Source of the DNA: Pelodera strongyloides
Taxonomy: Eukaryota > Nematoda > Chromadorea > Rhabditida > Rhabditidae
Direction of reading: 5' to 3'
Assembly: GCA_036852015.1 (NCBI GenBank)
Contig: JAANDG010000501.1
Location: 45,343 to 109,342, forward strand
Length of the DNA stretch: 64,000 nt
In this document: positions 34,501 to 48,400 of the stretch, in pieces
How the letters are laid out: each line of letters starts with the position of its first letter
How positions within the stretch are numbered: the stretch's first letter is position 1
Notes under the pieces: generated by a model
Databases searched by the model: none
What the model was told of the DNA's origin: nothing
Seen by the model: only the letters and a program-made list of their open reading frames with translations
Translations under genes and position numbers: made by a program

Positions 34501-35063
34501 ACAATCACCATCTCACAGGATCACTTACAGGAATTGCTAATCAACATCTCACAGGAAAACTGAAATCTCACCATGTTACTTAGTAATACGTAAAATTAAC
34601 GAATTAACGAACAACTAACATTTTGAGCATTTTAATTCCTCTATTTTTACTTGTGGCGCTCAAAAGACACAGCTTCACTAGAGAAAAACGAGAGACAATT
34701 AACAAATAAACCCATAAAAATAGGATCCTATTTCTTACCACTGTCAGAATCGAATCAATCGAGTCTTCATGAAAAGTAGCGTACGTATACGCCAATCAGC
34801 TGCTAGCACAGTGTTTCTCGTAACACCAGTCAACCCGCTGGCGATGACCGACGGTGGTAAGAACAGATAGTAGTGTATTAGCATGTGCCTTGCGTCCAGC
34901 TTCCCGATTGGTAGTTTGGCCATTTACCTAGAATTTAGCGATATAGTATACCACCTTCTATAAATCAACAATGTGAATTAGTAAAAAAAAAACAATTTAG
35001 TGACTTCACACTGCACAATACAGCTTTCGATCATTTCGTTAGCGGTATTCAAGTAACCAAGTG

Positions 35064-35521
35064 TTAAAGGGAGAGGCCCACGAGAAAAAGGTGTTTCTTA
35101 ATTTACTTGAACAGAATGTCCGGAATTTCAGAAATATTACTGTGAAAACCGCATTTCTTTACCCCCAGAACTCGCAGAGATATTTCACGACAAATAGTTC
35201 GGCCAGTTACCGTAGTCACAAAGGTTTAAATACGTTTTCACGCTTTATATCCACTCGTTGGCATTCTTTCCCTACATGATGATTGTTAAACAAATGAAGA
35301 ACATTCCTACCATCATAACAAAGCTTTTCCAATACTTTAAACCCCTAAAAGCGCAAAAATTGATTCTGACTACGGTACCTGGCCGAACAGTTTGCCGAGG
35401 AATAAATCCGCGATTTCTAGGCCTAAATAAATTCGGTTTTTACAGTAATATTTCTGAAATTTCGTACATTCTTTTCAAGTAAACTGAGGAAACCTTTTTT
35501 CTCGTGGGCCTCTCCCTTTAA
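35064..35521. mobile_element. MITE family C copy 1
   Basis: 458-bp palindrome with edges TTAAAGGGAGAGGCCCACGA and complement; arms include GGTACCTGGCCGAACAGTTT. It shares its right TTAA (35518-35521) with the next copy. Confidence 0.9.
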
Positions 35522-35974
35522 AGGGAGAGGCCCACGAGAAAAAAGTTTTCCTCACTTTGCTTGTACAATATGTCCGGAATTTCAGAAACATTACTGTGAA
35601 AACCGCATTGCTTGAAGCCTAGAACTCGCAGAGTTATTCACAGGCAAACGGTTCGACCAGGTACCGTAGTCAGCAAGTCAAAATTAGTTTTAATGTTTAT
35701 ATCCGTTCATTTGCATTCTTTCTCTAGATAATAATGGTCAAACGAATAAAGATCATTCCTACGATTATAAAGAGGTGTTTCCAATACAGTAATGCCCCAA
35801 AAGCGCAAAAATTGATTCTGACTACAGTACCTGACCGAACTGTTTGCGGGGGGAATAACTCTACGAGTACTAGGCGTAAAGAAACGCGGGTTTCGCCGTA
35901 ATATTTCTGAAATTCTGGACATTTTGTACAAATAAATTGAGGAAAACATTTTTCTCGTGGGCCTCTCCCTTTAA
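35518..35974. mobile_element. MITE family C copy 2, fused to copy 1
   Basis: Same structure; starts in the same TTAA that ends copy 1, giving a tandem pair without spacer. Confidence 0.9.
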
Positions 35975-36120
35975 GTTCAGCCGCTCCAGCCGCTCCAGCC
36001 GGTACAAAATATCACTATATTATACATGCTACGAGAGCATGTATAATATAGTAAACCCCATTAAGTTTGTAGCCCAGCCATATATATTTTTTCTCACTCA
36101 AGTACTTAAGACATTAGGAA

Positions 36121-36890
36121 TTAGTTAACTGCAATGGGGTTTCCAATTATGATGGAAATTTACAGTATTTTGGAACTGCACGAGAATATTTTTTTATTTT
36201 TATTTTATATATGCGAGTTGAGTGCAGAAATACGGTAGTATTGGCAGAATCATATCGAATTTTTGGGATACTTGGAAACCCCATAATGGCATTATTTGTT
36301 CTAGTTCCTCAATTTTTTCCTCAATTCACTTGCACAGAATGTCCGGAATTTCAGAAATGTTGTGGGGTTTCCAAGTATGCCAAAAACCGTGCATTTTCCT
36401 TCCAAGTATCAATTGCAAAATAGTGTGCCAATCTACCGTAATTTTGCGTAATTTTGACACGTCTGCATTATAGAAAATCCACCAACAATGCAAATCATTT
36501 GTTGGACAAATGGTCCCGTGACGATCGGTCGTAAAAACTGCCTGTAGATATGCTCGTGTAGTGCCAAGATACGGTAATTTTTTCTATACTTGGAAGCAAA
36601 ATCGGCCACACTTGGAAACCCCATTATGGGGTTTCCAAGTATGCCAAAAACCGTGCATTTTCCTTTCAAGTATCAATTGCAAAATCGTGTGTCAATCTAC
36701 CGTAATTTTGCATAATTTTGACACATCCGCATTATAGAAAATCCACCTTCAAAGCAATTTAATTGTTGGATAAATATTCCCTTGGCGATCGGTCGTAAAA
36801 ACTGGCTGTAGATATGCTCGTGTAGTGCCAAGATACGGTAAATTTTTCGATACTTGGAAGGAAAATCGGCCATACTTGGAAACCCCATTA
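36121..36890. repeat. Repeat family P, tandem units
   Basis: Two long units in tandem bounded by GGGGTTTCCAAGTATG and complement (about 36346-36622 and 36624-36890), plus a partial third at the left. Shared inside: GACGATCGGTCGTAAAAACT and GTAGATATGCTCGTGTAGTG. A diverged copy lies at 53190-53470. Confidence 0.75.
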
Positions 36891-36892
36891 GT

Positions 36893-37283
36893 GTGTGTGA
36901 AAGCCGCATTTGTCTGCGACTAGAACTCACAGAGTTATTCCCCGGCAAACAGTTCTGCTAATGCTAAGCACGTACCTTAGTAGCAACGTCAAAAACACAT
37001 ATTTACGGTTTATGTCCGTCCACTCGCAATCTTTATCTACACAATACTTATTAAACGAATGAAGAACATTGCACCATTATACAAACCGTTTCCAACTACT
37101 TTAATACCCTAAAAGAGCAAAATTGATTCTGACTACGGTACCTGGCCGAACACTTTGCCGGAGAATAACACTTCGAGTTCTAGGCGTAAAGAAGTGCGTT
37201 TTTCACAGTAATTCTTCTGAAATTCAGGACATTCTGTGCAAGTAGATTAAGAAAGATTTTTTCTTGTGGCCTCTCACTTTAAT
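36893..37283. mobile_element. MITE family C copy, left end lost
   Basis: Inner arms and right edge (GTGGCCTCTCACTTTAA) match family C; the left 60 bp are missing where family P abuts. Confidence 0.75.
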
Positions 37284-37429
37284 ACCATGATATTAAAGGC
37301 ATTTGGCGATGCTCGCTCAACAGTGGAAAAACCCTGACCTGAACAACGCTAAGCATGCAAACTACAAAAAGTGTACATAGAAAACTTTTTTCAAATGTTA
37401 AATACTTTTTTGAAGTAGAAAGGCAACTG

Positions 37430-37952
37430 TAAAGCGAAGTGGATGTGTACTATTTTTTGAAGAGGCGAAACCATATTGCAAATTTTATCGTGGAAAAGAG
37501 TACTTGAATGGAAAGTTTGGGTTTCATCATGTCTTAAAACTACAAAAAGAGGCCAATATTTGAATCGCATTCTATAAAAAGTGAACAATATCCTGTGTTT
37601 ATTCTCAAATCCGGCATATTTAATACGCAACCTGGCGCTTATTTTATTTCATTAGCTTTCCAATTTTTTAACAGCATGGCAAGCTACTCTGGAATATGCC
37701 CAATTTTTGTTGAAGTTGCGGAGCCTAACACCTGTACCTGGCATTGAGATGTGGTTAACAAATTACTGTCAAAAAATGGACGACAATAAAAGAAACAGCC
37801 AGTTTGGGTATTGAATATGCCGGATTTGAGAATAAACACAGGATATTGTTCACTTTTTATAGAATCCGATTCAAATATTGGCCTCTTTTCGTAGTTTTAA
37901 GACATGATGAAACCCAAACTTTCCATTCAAGTACTCTTTTCCATGATAAATT
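37430..37952. mobile_element. Palindromic element family N, copy 1
   Basis: Long arms: AAAGAGTACTTGAATGGAAA on the left and its complement on the right, then ATGCCGGATTTGAGAATAAA. Copy 2 is 40690-41196; a half copy is 43216-43330. Confidence 0.8.
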
Positions 37953-38099
37953 ATTGTCCTCTTTTCACATGACCTAATTTACAACTTTAAAGGGAATATG
38001 TATGCCCTTTTTGAAGTTAAGCCGTATTAATAGAACGTGTGTTCCTCATTAAGGAAACAACAACAAAAATTGTTAAAAGTTTCCCATTTAAAAGAAAAT

Positions 38100-39240
38100 G
38101 ATTTTCAAAGTTCACCTTTTCCGTAGTAAACGCGTTTACTGCCACCCTGGCTTACACGGCAGTTTCAATGGAGCAAATTTCAACCTATATATGCAGATGT
38201 CGGCATATAGCATGGAACAGCGACATATTGGCATACAAGTCAGAATATTCGAATTTACATATTCAGTCGCCTACTTAAATTCATGTCTGGTATGGAAACT
38301 CCAGTTTCGCAGTTGTTTTGCGCATTTTGAGTGCCTACATATTCCCTTTAAAGGGTCAGGCCCATTTCATGTAACCCCTATTTTAGCTGACTCTATCTTA
38401 TTCTCCGTGTCAAATATGGCAGGATGCATTTTTTTCCAATTTCCTGGCGCAAAACACGCAGCATTCATCGATTTCCTTTGTTAGCGCGATAGCGCTAACA
38501 TAGTTTGGGTTACATCAGAGAGCCCTTTTTTCCAGTTTCCACCCCGAATTTGTTCCTAGACGAAAAAATGGAATTCTTTCGCTCTAGTTAGTTAAAAGAG
38601 CATATTTTATATTATCTGCGAAAATTTCAGATAAAAATATGAACTTTAACCAAATCTATGGCCAAATAAGTAAAATTTGCAAATCATGCGGAAGAAAATG
38701 TCTGTTTGTGTCTCTGCCCGCCGCCCTAGGGGGCGGGGCTAACAGGGCGCGCCGCTGAAACACAATCTTACAACGTTTCAGGGTACATTTCTTCAGGGCA
38801 AAAGTAATTATTGTTAATAAATCTTATGATTATATTATTTTTATTATAATTATTGCTGATTTTCGAAAACTACATTCAAATGAAAATCAGTATGATTAGA
38901 ATAAAAAAATCAACAATGCTCTAAAATTCAATCAAAAATCACGATGGTCGCCTGATGAAAAGTGGTCAAAGAACATATGGAATTTCTGCAAAACCAAACC
39001 ATAATTTTAAGAAACTCCAGTCGAAAACTAATAGTATAACTAAAAATTCTATTTGGCATATGGGTGGATATTTCCGGTGAAGGGGAGTGAGGCGCGATTG
39101 AAGCACATTACATTACTGATTAATTAGCGCGAGTATTTTATTCTAATGATACTGATTTTTATGGGAATGTAGTTTTCAAAATCCGGCTGCAGCACCGCTT
39201 TAAACGATCAATCCCATTTCAAAACACACCAATTTTTCCG
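38100..39240. other. No gene seen; family O remnant
   Basis: 38346-38500 resembles one arm of family O (GGTCAGGCCCATTTCA). The remainder is AT-rich and unassigned; a 128-codon open frame at 38098-38484 has no domain signal. Confidence 0.4.
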
Positions 39241-39495
39241 GTAAACGGGACACTTGAAGAATACTTCCCCATGGTAGTTGACTACCCAAAATGGGAATAT
39301 GACTCCCCACAACAAAGGGGTAGTTTACTTCTCATCGTAGAACACTACCCCAGAATAGGGAGATCAGCATCAGTACCCCAGTGGTGGTTCACCACCCCTA
39401 CCTATGCCTATGGGGTAGTATAGAAAACATCTAAATGGGGTAGTAAGTTTCTAAAACTGGGGTGGTATTTTTGCTTTGGGGGTATCATGCGACAC
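39240..39495. mobile_element. ACTACCCC element (family K), degenerate copy
   Basis: Spaced ACTACCCC motifs on the left, GGGGTAGT motifs on the right, like the copies at 50501-51133 and 62210-62988. Ends are not defined and no target duplication was found. Confidence 0.6.
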
Positions 39496-39575
39496 GTTTA
39501 CTTTAGAAAAAGGGAACTTTGTTATTCATTTTTTCTTTAACTGGGGAACTTTTGACAACTTTGTTGTTGTTTCCT

Positions 39576-39996
39576 TAAAAAGGTCAGGCCCATTTCAAAT
39601 GACCCAGTTTTTTTATGATTCCATCTGATTCTCCCATCTCAAATATAGTAGGATAAAATATTTTTATAATTTTCTAGCGCAAAATTCACCGCAGTATTCA
39701 TCAATATCATTGCCAGTCATACCCAACTATCCATCGCAGTTTGTCACGCCCCTTCGCGCTAATTCGCCAATATGCTCTATTGAGCGTGGCAATTGCGATA
39801 TTGCCCAATTAGTGCGAAGGGGCGTGACAACTGCGATAGATAGTTGGGTATGACTGCCCACGGTAAATTGCCGAATGGTGTGTGAATTTTGCGCTTGAAA
39901 GTTGGAAAAATATTGCATCCTACTATATTTGACATGAAAGAATCAGATGGAATCATCAAAAATAGAGGTCGTTTGAAATGGGCCTGACCCTTTGAT
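39576..39996. mobile_element. Palindromic element family O
   Basis: Edges AAAGGTCAGGCCCATTTCA and complement; arms GTCATACCCAACTATC and CGCCCCTTCGC. Partial copies lie at 9220-9400, 38346-38500, 41196-41470 and 41645-41940. Confidence 0.82.
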
Positions 39997-40154
39997 GGGG
40001 AACACGCTTTCTATTAATAAAATAAAGCTTAGCTTCAAAAAGTACCTGCAAATCTTCTTTCAGGATTTTTCCTTTGGGGTATCATGCTTCATAAACACAA
40101 AAATTATGGGGCAGCATTTTACCATATCAGCGTTCACTAACGATGTGTAGCTTG

Positions 40155-40592
40155 TTTTTAAAGGAAGGCAGTCACTTCAAAATCAACTTTTTTTATTCGA
40201 TTTTTTATTAGATGGAAGCAGATTTAAAAACAATATGCCAACCCATAAAAATCCACATAAAATGGAACTCAGGGAGAGAAATCAATGAGAATGAGTTTTG
40301 ATAAATGACCGACGCCGGTGCATATATGCAATTGCCAGGGGTACTTGGAGAGTGAACAGCCTGCAGTGTTTACACCTGGCGCGTGGTTTATCACTGCAGG
40401 GTATTTATTATGAAACTCTATAAGGGCAATTATAAACTACGGTATATAAGTAAAAGTCATAAACAGGGATTTCTCTCCCTGAGTTCGTTTTGCCGTACTT
40501 TGGCGCTGGAATCGTCGTTTCTTCACATACTTGAACAATTAATGAAAAAGCGAATAAAAAAATACGAATTTGTAGTGACTGCGATCCTTTAA
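40155..40592. mobile_element. MITE family D copy
   Basis: Edges AAGGAAGGCAGTCACTTC and GTAGTGACTGCGATCCTTTAA; arms contain CAGGGAGAGAAATCA. It is followed at 40620-40643 by a 24-bp A run. Confidence 0.75.
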
Positions 40593-40689
40593 GAACTGTG
40601 AACCCTACAACGGCCTACCAAAAAAAAAAAAAAAAAAAAAAAAACACTTTTTTGGCTGGGCCTGACAATGAGCCTTTTACTAGTAAGTT

Positions 40690-41196
40690 TGTAAATTAGG
40701 CCATGTGAAAAGAGAACAAAATTTTATCGTGGAAAAGAGTACTTGAATGGAAAGTTTGGGTTTCATCCTGTTTTAAAACTACGAAAAGAGTCCAATATTT
40801 GAACCTGATTCCATGAACAATATCCTGCCCTGTGTTTATGATCAAATCCGGCATCTTTAATACCTAAACTGGCATTTCTTTTAATGACTTCCATTTTTTG
40901 ATAGTAATTTGTTAACTACATCACAATGAAAGGTCTAGGTGTTAGGCTCTGCAACTTCCGAAAAAAATGGGCAAATTTTAGAGTAGCTTGCCAGGCTGCT
41001 AAAAAATCGGAAAGCTAATGAAATAAAAGAAATGCCAGTTTGGGTATTAAAGATGCCGGATTTGATCATAAACACAGGGCAGGATATTGTTCATGGAATC
41101 AGGTTCAAATATTGGACTCTTTTCGTAGTTTTAAAACAGGATGAAACCCAAACTTTCCATTCAAGTACTCTTTTCCACGATAAAATTACCATATCC
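40690..41196. mobile_element. Palindromic element family N, copy 2
   Basis: Same arms as 37430-37952 (AAAGAGTACTTGAATGGAAA; ATGCCGGATTTGATCATAAA). A family O half element follows directly. Confidence 0.8.
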
Positions 41197-41940
41197 ATTC
41201 ATATCCAACAATCTACCACAGTTGTCACGCTGTTTGGCATATTGGGCGTGGCAATTTTGTTGTTGTCGAATCAGAACGGATGTTCGTGACAACTACGATA
41301 GATTGTTGTGTGTGACTGGCCATGGTAAATTGCAGATAAGTGCGTGAATGTTTCGCCTGAAATTTTGGAAAAAATTGCATCCTACCATATTTGAGACGGA
41401 GAATCAGGGGGAGTCTTCAAAAAGACCTGAAATGGACCCTTTAAGACCCTTCAAGACAGAAACCAGTTAAAGGCTCATTATCAGGCATATCCAAAAGTGT
41501 TCCCCTCTTCTTTTTTTTTGTGAGTCCTGACTATTAGCTGTGGATCTTCATTTCCTAAAAACTCATCCTATTTTGCGTATAGAACACGGTTTCCGGAGAA
41601 TTGCCGCACACGTCGCCCGTTTGCCGCAGACTCTAGCTCGGTTGCCTAACCCTTTAAAGGTCAAGCCCACTTCAGGTAACCCCTATTTTTGATGACTCCA
41701 CTTGATTCCACGTATCAGTAGGATGGTTTTTTTTCCAATTTTAGGCGAAACAATCACGCAGTTATCAGCAGTTTACCATGACCAGTCATACACATCAATA
41801 TACCGCACTTGTCACGCCCATCGGTTCTGATTCGACAATAACGAAATTGCCACGCTCAATATAACATATTGGCCAATCAGTGCGAATGCGCGTGACAACT
41901 GTGGGCGTGACATAGATTGATTGTTCACTCCAAAATCATC
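41196..41940. mobile_element. Family O elements, two decayed copies
   Basis: 41196-41470 and 41645-41940 share GTTGTCACGC, GCCATGGTAAATTGC and CATCCTACCATATTTGAG with 39576-39996. About 170 bp between them show nothing recognisable. Confidence 0.6.
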
Positions 41941-42045
41941 ATTTTGCTTCGAGTTTACTTGAATTTAGTAAAGAATAAAGAGAAATACTTTACCAACACC
42001 GAATAATTTGAATGCCGACTCAGGGGGTGAACAAAGTAGTTCTAC

Positions 42046-42216
42046 TTAAAGCGAAATACTAGCCCCTTTGGAAAATTTGCATATGATAAGCAAATCCTAT
42101 GTATCCTATGCTAATTTTGCGCGATTGCCGTGGACGATCGCGCAAAATTAGCATACGATACATAGGATTTGCTTATCATATGCAAATTTTCCAAAGGGGC
42201 TAGTATTTCGCTTTAA
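42046..42216. mobile_element. MITE family A copy, fused to family C
   Basis: Full palindrome. The right TTAA (42213-42216) is also the left TTAA of the family C element. Confidence 0.9.
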
Positions 42217-42671
42217 AGGGAGAGGCTCACGAGAAAAAAGTTTTTCTCAGTTTACTTGCACGGAATGTCCGGAATCTCTGGAATATTGCTGCGAAAACCG
42301 CATCTCTTTGCGTCGAGAACTCGCAGATATATTCTATGGTAAAAACAGTTCGAACAGGCACCGTAGTCCAACACAATTTTTGCTCTTTTATGGCGTTACA
42401 TCATTGAAAACGCTTTGTTATAATGGTGTAATGTTCTTCATTTGTTCAACAATTCTTATACAGAGAAATAAAGCAAATTGACGGATATAAACTATAAAAA
42501 TGTGTTTTAACCCTCCTGACTACGGTGCCTGGACGAACTGTTTAGCATAGAATATCTCTGCGAGTTCACGACGCAAATATATGCGGTTTTCACAGAAATA
42601 TTTCTGAGCTTCCGGACATTTTGTGCAAGTAAATTGTGGAAAACATTTTTCTCGTGAGCCTCTCCCTTTAA
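42213..42671. mobile_element. MITE family C copy 3
   Basis: Edges TTAAAGGGAGAGGCTCACGA and complement; TTAA at both ends, the left one shared with the family A copy. Confidence 0.9.
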
Positions 42672-42802
42672 CTACCGCGGTATTATGAAACGTGTAGTGA
42701 TATGCCCGCAGATAGATATAATATTCAGATATTTGCCGAAATAATTTGCATACTCCCGATAGGGAAGCAGCTGTATGAACACGTTTCGTGATCCTGCGGT
42801 TG

Positions 42803-43215
42803 TTAAAGGGACAGGCCCATCAAAATAAACCTATATTTACGATACGTTCATAATGACTATCAAGCATTTTTATTACAAAATATGTGCAAACTAAATTTCA
42901 CCTTGATTCGCCCTGGAAAACTTTTTTCCGATGCGCTCAACGCATATGTATACCATAAAACTGCAGATTTCAAAGCTATATATGCAAATTTAAAAATCGC
43001 AAATTTTAATCGCATTATGATTTCACGATAAATTTGCATACACAACAAGGATGTTTGCGGTTTTACGGTATACATATGAGTTGAGCGCATCGTAAAAAGT
43101 CCTCGAGGGTGAATAAATGTGAAATTTAGTTTGTATATATTGTAATAAAAATGCTTGATAGTCATTATGAGCGTATCGTAAATATAGGTTTACTTTGATG
43201 GGCCTGTCCCTTTAA
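42803..43215. mobile_element. MITE family M copy
   Basis: 413 bp; edges TTAAAGGGACAGGCCCATCA and complement; arms GCGCTCAACGCATATGTATA. Bounded by TTAA. Confidence 0.88.
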
Positions 43216-44127
43216 AGATGCCGGATTTGAGCATAAACTCACTTTTTATAGAATCCGGTTCCGATTCAAATATTGGCCTCTTTTCGTGATGAAACCCAAA
43301 CATTCCATTCAAGTGCTCTTTTCGACAATATAATATCTACTATGGTTTATAAATAAAACATTAAAAAGTTTACCCTTCCAGTGGTCCATATCTTTGTTTA
43401 TGAAAGAGAACATGCAGTATAGAACACATTAAATAATAATGCCATATTACAAATCAACATAATAGTAACATATGGAACGTATTACCGTATGCTGATCATA
43501 ATGAGTTTCAAATGCATGTGATTCCCGACAAGTACCTCTGTATTTTAGAAGTTGGAATAAAATAAACCGATGTAAACCGAATTGTTTAGCAGGTTACCTT
43601 ACACTTGGCAGATATCAGTCGCGTTACGATTTGAATTTTGGCTGTCTTCCAATTACAATTAATGCAGGTGGGAGTCTTCTCCCATTGGCCTCTGGGAATG
43701 TCATGATATCACACTTATGGTAACATCCCCTGACGGAGCAGCAGGGTGCAGACCCCCAGGTTAAAACTGCAGAAGCAGAAGGTTATGCATTCAGAATAAG
43801 AACTGCCAAGATTCCCAGCACGAAAGATTTTCAAACAGAAATATGGTTATTTTTGGTTGTAGTCCAAGTTTTTGGAACAGAGCTCTCACCAACTTTGTAT
43901 ACGGTATGTCCACTAGTAACACGCATAACATAATAAAATTGGATACCGTAAGGGGTTGCGTTGGGAAACGCTTTTTACGAGTTCAGGGTGCAAATCGGCT
44001 TCCGGGATCAAACTAGGCTTCCGTACAAGACGTATTATCGCCTTCCGATCTCTCTCTCTCTCGCTCCCTCTCTCCCTCTCTCTCACTTAATCTCTCTCAC
44101 TCTGTTTCTTGCAAGTTCCCGATCTCT

Positions 44128-44543
44128 GTTGGAGTGCGATTGGAGTGCGATTTCGCACCGGGAAAGTGGGCTGTGCGAATTCGCACAACAAACTTTCCTA
44201 ATGCGCATCGGCAAAATACCCAGTGCGAAATCGCTCCTCTGCGAATTCGACTGAAAAAAACGTAAAAAAATTTCCCTCCCCGAAGTGCCTGCTCTCTCGC
44301 TGATACAAATGCACTGCGAATTCGCACCAGAAGTACTGTGAATTCGCAGTACAACTTCCTAGGCGAGATAGCAGCCACTACGGAGAGGGCAAAAACAATT
44401 TTTTTTTCGGTTTTTCCGTTCGAATTCGTAGAGAACATGAAAGTCTGCGATTTCGCACCGGGTATTTTGTCGATGCTAGTTTGGAAAGTTTGTTGTACGA
44501 ATTCGCACATCCCACTTTTCCGGTGCGAAATCGCACTCTATTA
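44128..44543. mobile_element. GCGAATTCGC-rich palindromic element, copy 1
   Basis: Contains many TGCGAATTCGCA and TGCGATTTCGCAC motifs in both orientations; edges near GAGTGCGATTTCGCACCGG. Related to 48435-48746. It ends next to TTAA 44541 of the following element. Confidence 0.75.
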
Positions 44544-44902
44544 AAGGGATCGGCTCACCTCAAATCGTGTCTGTTTTTTCTGTTTCTTTATTTTCTATAA
44601 GGGATAATAAAAATTTGGAATACAAAAAGTAGTGTTATATTTCAATACTCACGAAGATATTAGGTGATAAAGTGGTGGATCGATCGGCCCGAAATGAAAA
44701 AGTGTTAATTGTCCCATACAAACAAGGCAGGACAATTACACTTTTTCATTTCGGGCCGATCGATCCACCACTTTATCACCTAATATCGTCGTGAGTATTG
44801 AAATAGAACACTACTTTTTGTATTCCAAATTTTTATTATCCCTTGTAGAAAATAAAGAAACAAAAAAAACAGGCACAATTTAAGGTGAGCCGTTCCCTTT
44901 AA
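44541..44902. mobile_element. MITE family G copy 1
   Basis: 362-bp palindrome, edges TTAAAGGGATCGGCTCACCT and complement; long arms with CACTTTATCACCTAATAT. TTAA at both ends. Confidence 0.9.
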
Positions 44903-45422
44903 CACAGTGACTCTTTCTCTAGCTACCGAGCTTTTGTCTCTAACTCACCTCTACATAGAAAGAAAAACTATATTAAACGTAATATATAAACTTTATGATA
45001 CGCACTTTATGCAGAGGTTCTCTGTCAGTACGTTGGATATCTAACACTTAGGATATCTCTTCGTTTGTTCCACATTCCCAAGTTTTTGAAATTTGTTCTT
45101 ATACGCGAAACATGTACATAGGTTAATAACAGTTAGGGTAACATGCTGATCTTACACTACTGTACTTCTAACCTAGGGCTCAGTTCCCTAACTACTGCGT
45201 TATCAAAGTAGGACAGAAGCAGCTGCTAGTGGGCGTAACTTGTGATTCCCAACGGCATTCGTGTCGTAAGTCGAAGGCGTAACTTCATGAATAACCACAG
45301 GCCTAAGTGCCCGTCTTAAAGGGCAACCAAGATGTCCACATTCATGTTTCTCCCTTGCTAACTTGTGACGTACATGCACATGTTGTTATTTTATTTTCAT
45401 CCGAACTATTCCAGATCAGATC

Positions 45423-48400
45423 ATGGGATTGTGTCATTTTAAACGACTCAAAACAGCAGACAATGAGCAAGATGAACTGGATCATTATTGTATCAATTAT
45501 ACCGAAGCAGATCAGTTTAGCACCCTTCCGACAGAAATTCTGGAAATTATTTTCTCTCATCTTAGTCCGAAGTTCCTCATGCAAAATGTGTTACCTGCGT
45601 GTTGGAGATTTCGCCAGTGAGTTTTTTCTTGTTTTGGTCCATTGTCACTTTTCTACAGAAATTTACTAAGGCGGCATTACATCCGGTTCTTGAAAGGGAT
45701 TCCGACAACGGACACCTGCATTTCCATGCGTCATATGCAAATTAGTGTGAAAAAGTAGAGCTAAACTAGAGCTCGTTTAGACTAGAGTCCATGATACGTT
45801 TCTCCCCTGAGTTAGCTTTAAGACCCGCTTTCATGCATAAAGTTGTGCCACACCCGTGATGCTGGACTACTGGATGTGTTTCAAAAAACCGGCCGGTATT
45901 TCTCTTTAAGCAGCTTTGCTTTTTAAAATAGATTAATTTCTAGTTACATTCCAGGATTTTGTCCGACGAAAAATGGTGGATTCAGCAAATCCGGGTATGC
46001 ATTTCGGGGCAATTTTCAGTGTTAAACAATGCTTTATAATCATAATTATCGTTTATTTTCACAGCATTGTCTTTTTATTAGCCTAAAAAAAGATTTGTGA
46101 GTTCGTGCTCTATTAGTCTACTAAGTTTTCTTTTTTTTTACTAGGTCTTCTTTTTGTTTAGTAACAATTTCGATTTCTGACAGTATATATTTTTCAACAA
46201 GTCGTCGATAATTAAAGCGCATTTAAAGGGATCGGCTCACCTTAAATTGTGTCTGTTTTTTTTTGTTCTTTATTTTCTATAAGGGATAATAAAAATTTGG
46301 AATAGAAAATGTAGTGTTCAATTTCAATACTCACGAAGATATTGGGTGATAAAGTGGTGGATTGATCGGGCCGAAATGCAAAAAAGGGCAATTATCCTAT
46401 ACAAACAAGGCAGGACAATTGCCCTTTTTGCATTTCGGCCCGATCAATCCACCACTTTATCACCCAATATCTTCGTGAGTATTGAAATTGAACACTACTT
46501 TTTCTATTCCAAATTTTTACTATCCCTTATAGAAAATAAAGAAACAAAAAAAAACAGACACAATTTAAGGTGAGCTGATCCCTTTAAAGGGATGGGATGG
46601 GGTCACTTCAAATCACCTCTTTGGTTGTTTTTCATATGTGTAGTTCACCAAATAAAAATCACGAACCGTTCAAAAAGTTTCCAAATTAAGGATCCCAGAG
46701 TTTGTAGTCCGCTGATATTGAATACACTTAAGATATGAATCTCTGTTCTATTTGACAGCTGGTGCACAGTAGCCGGCAGGAAAATAGCACTATAGGTGAA
46801 GAGAGTCAAAGACTGATAAAGATGTTGAGATGACAACAATATGAGAGAGCGATTTCTTTCCCTATCTCTCCTTGCCTATAGCGTTATTTTCCTGTCGACT
46901 ACAGTACTTGTGATTTTCATTTGGTTTTTATTGATTTTTTATAAATACACATATCAAAAGTAAACAAAAGGGTGATTTGAAATGACCCCATCCCTAAGAT
47001 GGGAAAAGTTCCAGAAAAAGTTGGTTTAAAGGAGGAGCCTCACGAGTTTTAAGTGTTCGATTCCTTTCCTTTTTTCGAAAAAACATGGTAAATAACCACC
47101 AATAACATACATAGCTAAGCACGGAAATATACTTTAAGGAAATTATTTAATTTAAGAAAAGAATTTAATTTAAAAAAACGACCGTATGCTTTAAAAGCCA
47201 AAAAGCAAATATGCACGCAGTGTGCATTAGCAGTAAAACAGGTGTGCCTTTTTTTTGCACTACAAAGTACTCAGGCCGTTGGAGTGCACTATTTTCAGCA
47301 ACATATTAGCAGGGTCCCCCAGGGTTAGCCCGGCCATCTGCAAGAGGGCTGTTTTTGGCTGTGCCTGAAAAATAACTAGAAACTACGGTGGTTTTCTTTA
47401 ATTAACTTTTTAGATAAAAATTGATATTTACTTTAAAGTGTATTTCCGTGCTTTGTTCTGCATTTTATTGGTGATTATTTACCATGTTCTTTCGATAAAC
47501 GGAAGGGAATCGAACACTTAAAACTCGTGAGCCTCCTCCTTTAAAGATTCCTCCTCCTTAAAAGCTACAACATCATACTGACGAAAACGTAAAACTAATT
47601 AAAATAGTAGCCAGTCTTTTAATTTCAGACACATCGCTTGAAAATTCGTTTATGTGAAGCTGAGCTCGGAAATGCAGAATTTTGCCCAGCAAGGTACGTA
47701 AGGGTGGCTTACTCGGTACTTCTACTAATGGTATAGGCCAGTATTATACCTATGTTCTTCATTTGCAGTTATGCGGAACCAGAATCCCATGTTTCCGCCC
47801 AAACTAGCGGGAAACGCGGGATTTGCGTTTAATTGCGGGACATGATTGGCTAATCTTTATCTGTCAGGAAACATGCGACTTTTCTTATTGCGTGGGATTG
47901 GGTGCTAGCCTGCCAGGAAACGCGGGATTATTTTTGTTTCGCGGGAAACGTGCAGTAGAAGAACAGAGATGTTCAATTCTGAGCCAGTATTAATTCTAAT
48001 AGGGAGTATGGCATATGCTAATTAGCCACATCCGTGTAGATGACTCCATATTCACGCTCATTGGCAGTATGCTAATTTCAAAATTTAATCGTTTGCGTCT
48101 ATACTATGTTCCTCATTCGCAGTTTAGCGGTAATCGTAATCCCACGTTTCCTCCCAAACAAGCGGGAAACGAGGGATTCGGTTCTTAGTGCGAGCGCTAA
48201 TCAGGGGACTTGCCGCTAACACAAGGCATTGCCTAATGTTTAATTGCGGGACATGATTGGCTATTCTGTCAGGAAACATGCGACTTTTCTTACTGCGTGG
48301 GATTGGGTGCTAGCCTGCAAGGAAACGCGGGATTTATTTTTGTTTCGCGGGAAACGTGCAGTAGAAGAACAGAGTATTTCTATGGCCTATCACATCCGTA

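Noticed and set aside
40620..40643. Poly(A) run as the tail of a retroposed gene
   Set aside because: No coding sequence or retrotransposon precedes it; it lies between palindromic elements.
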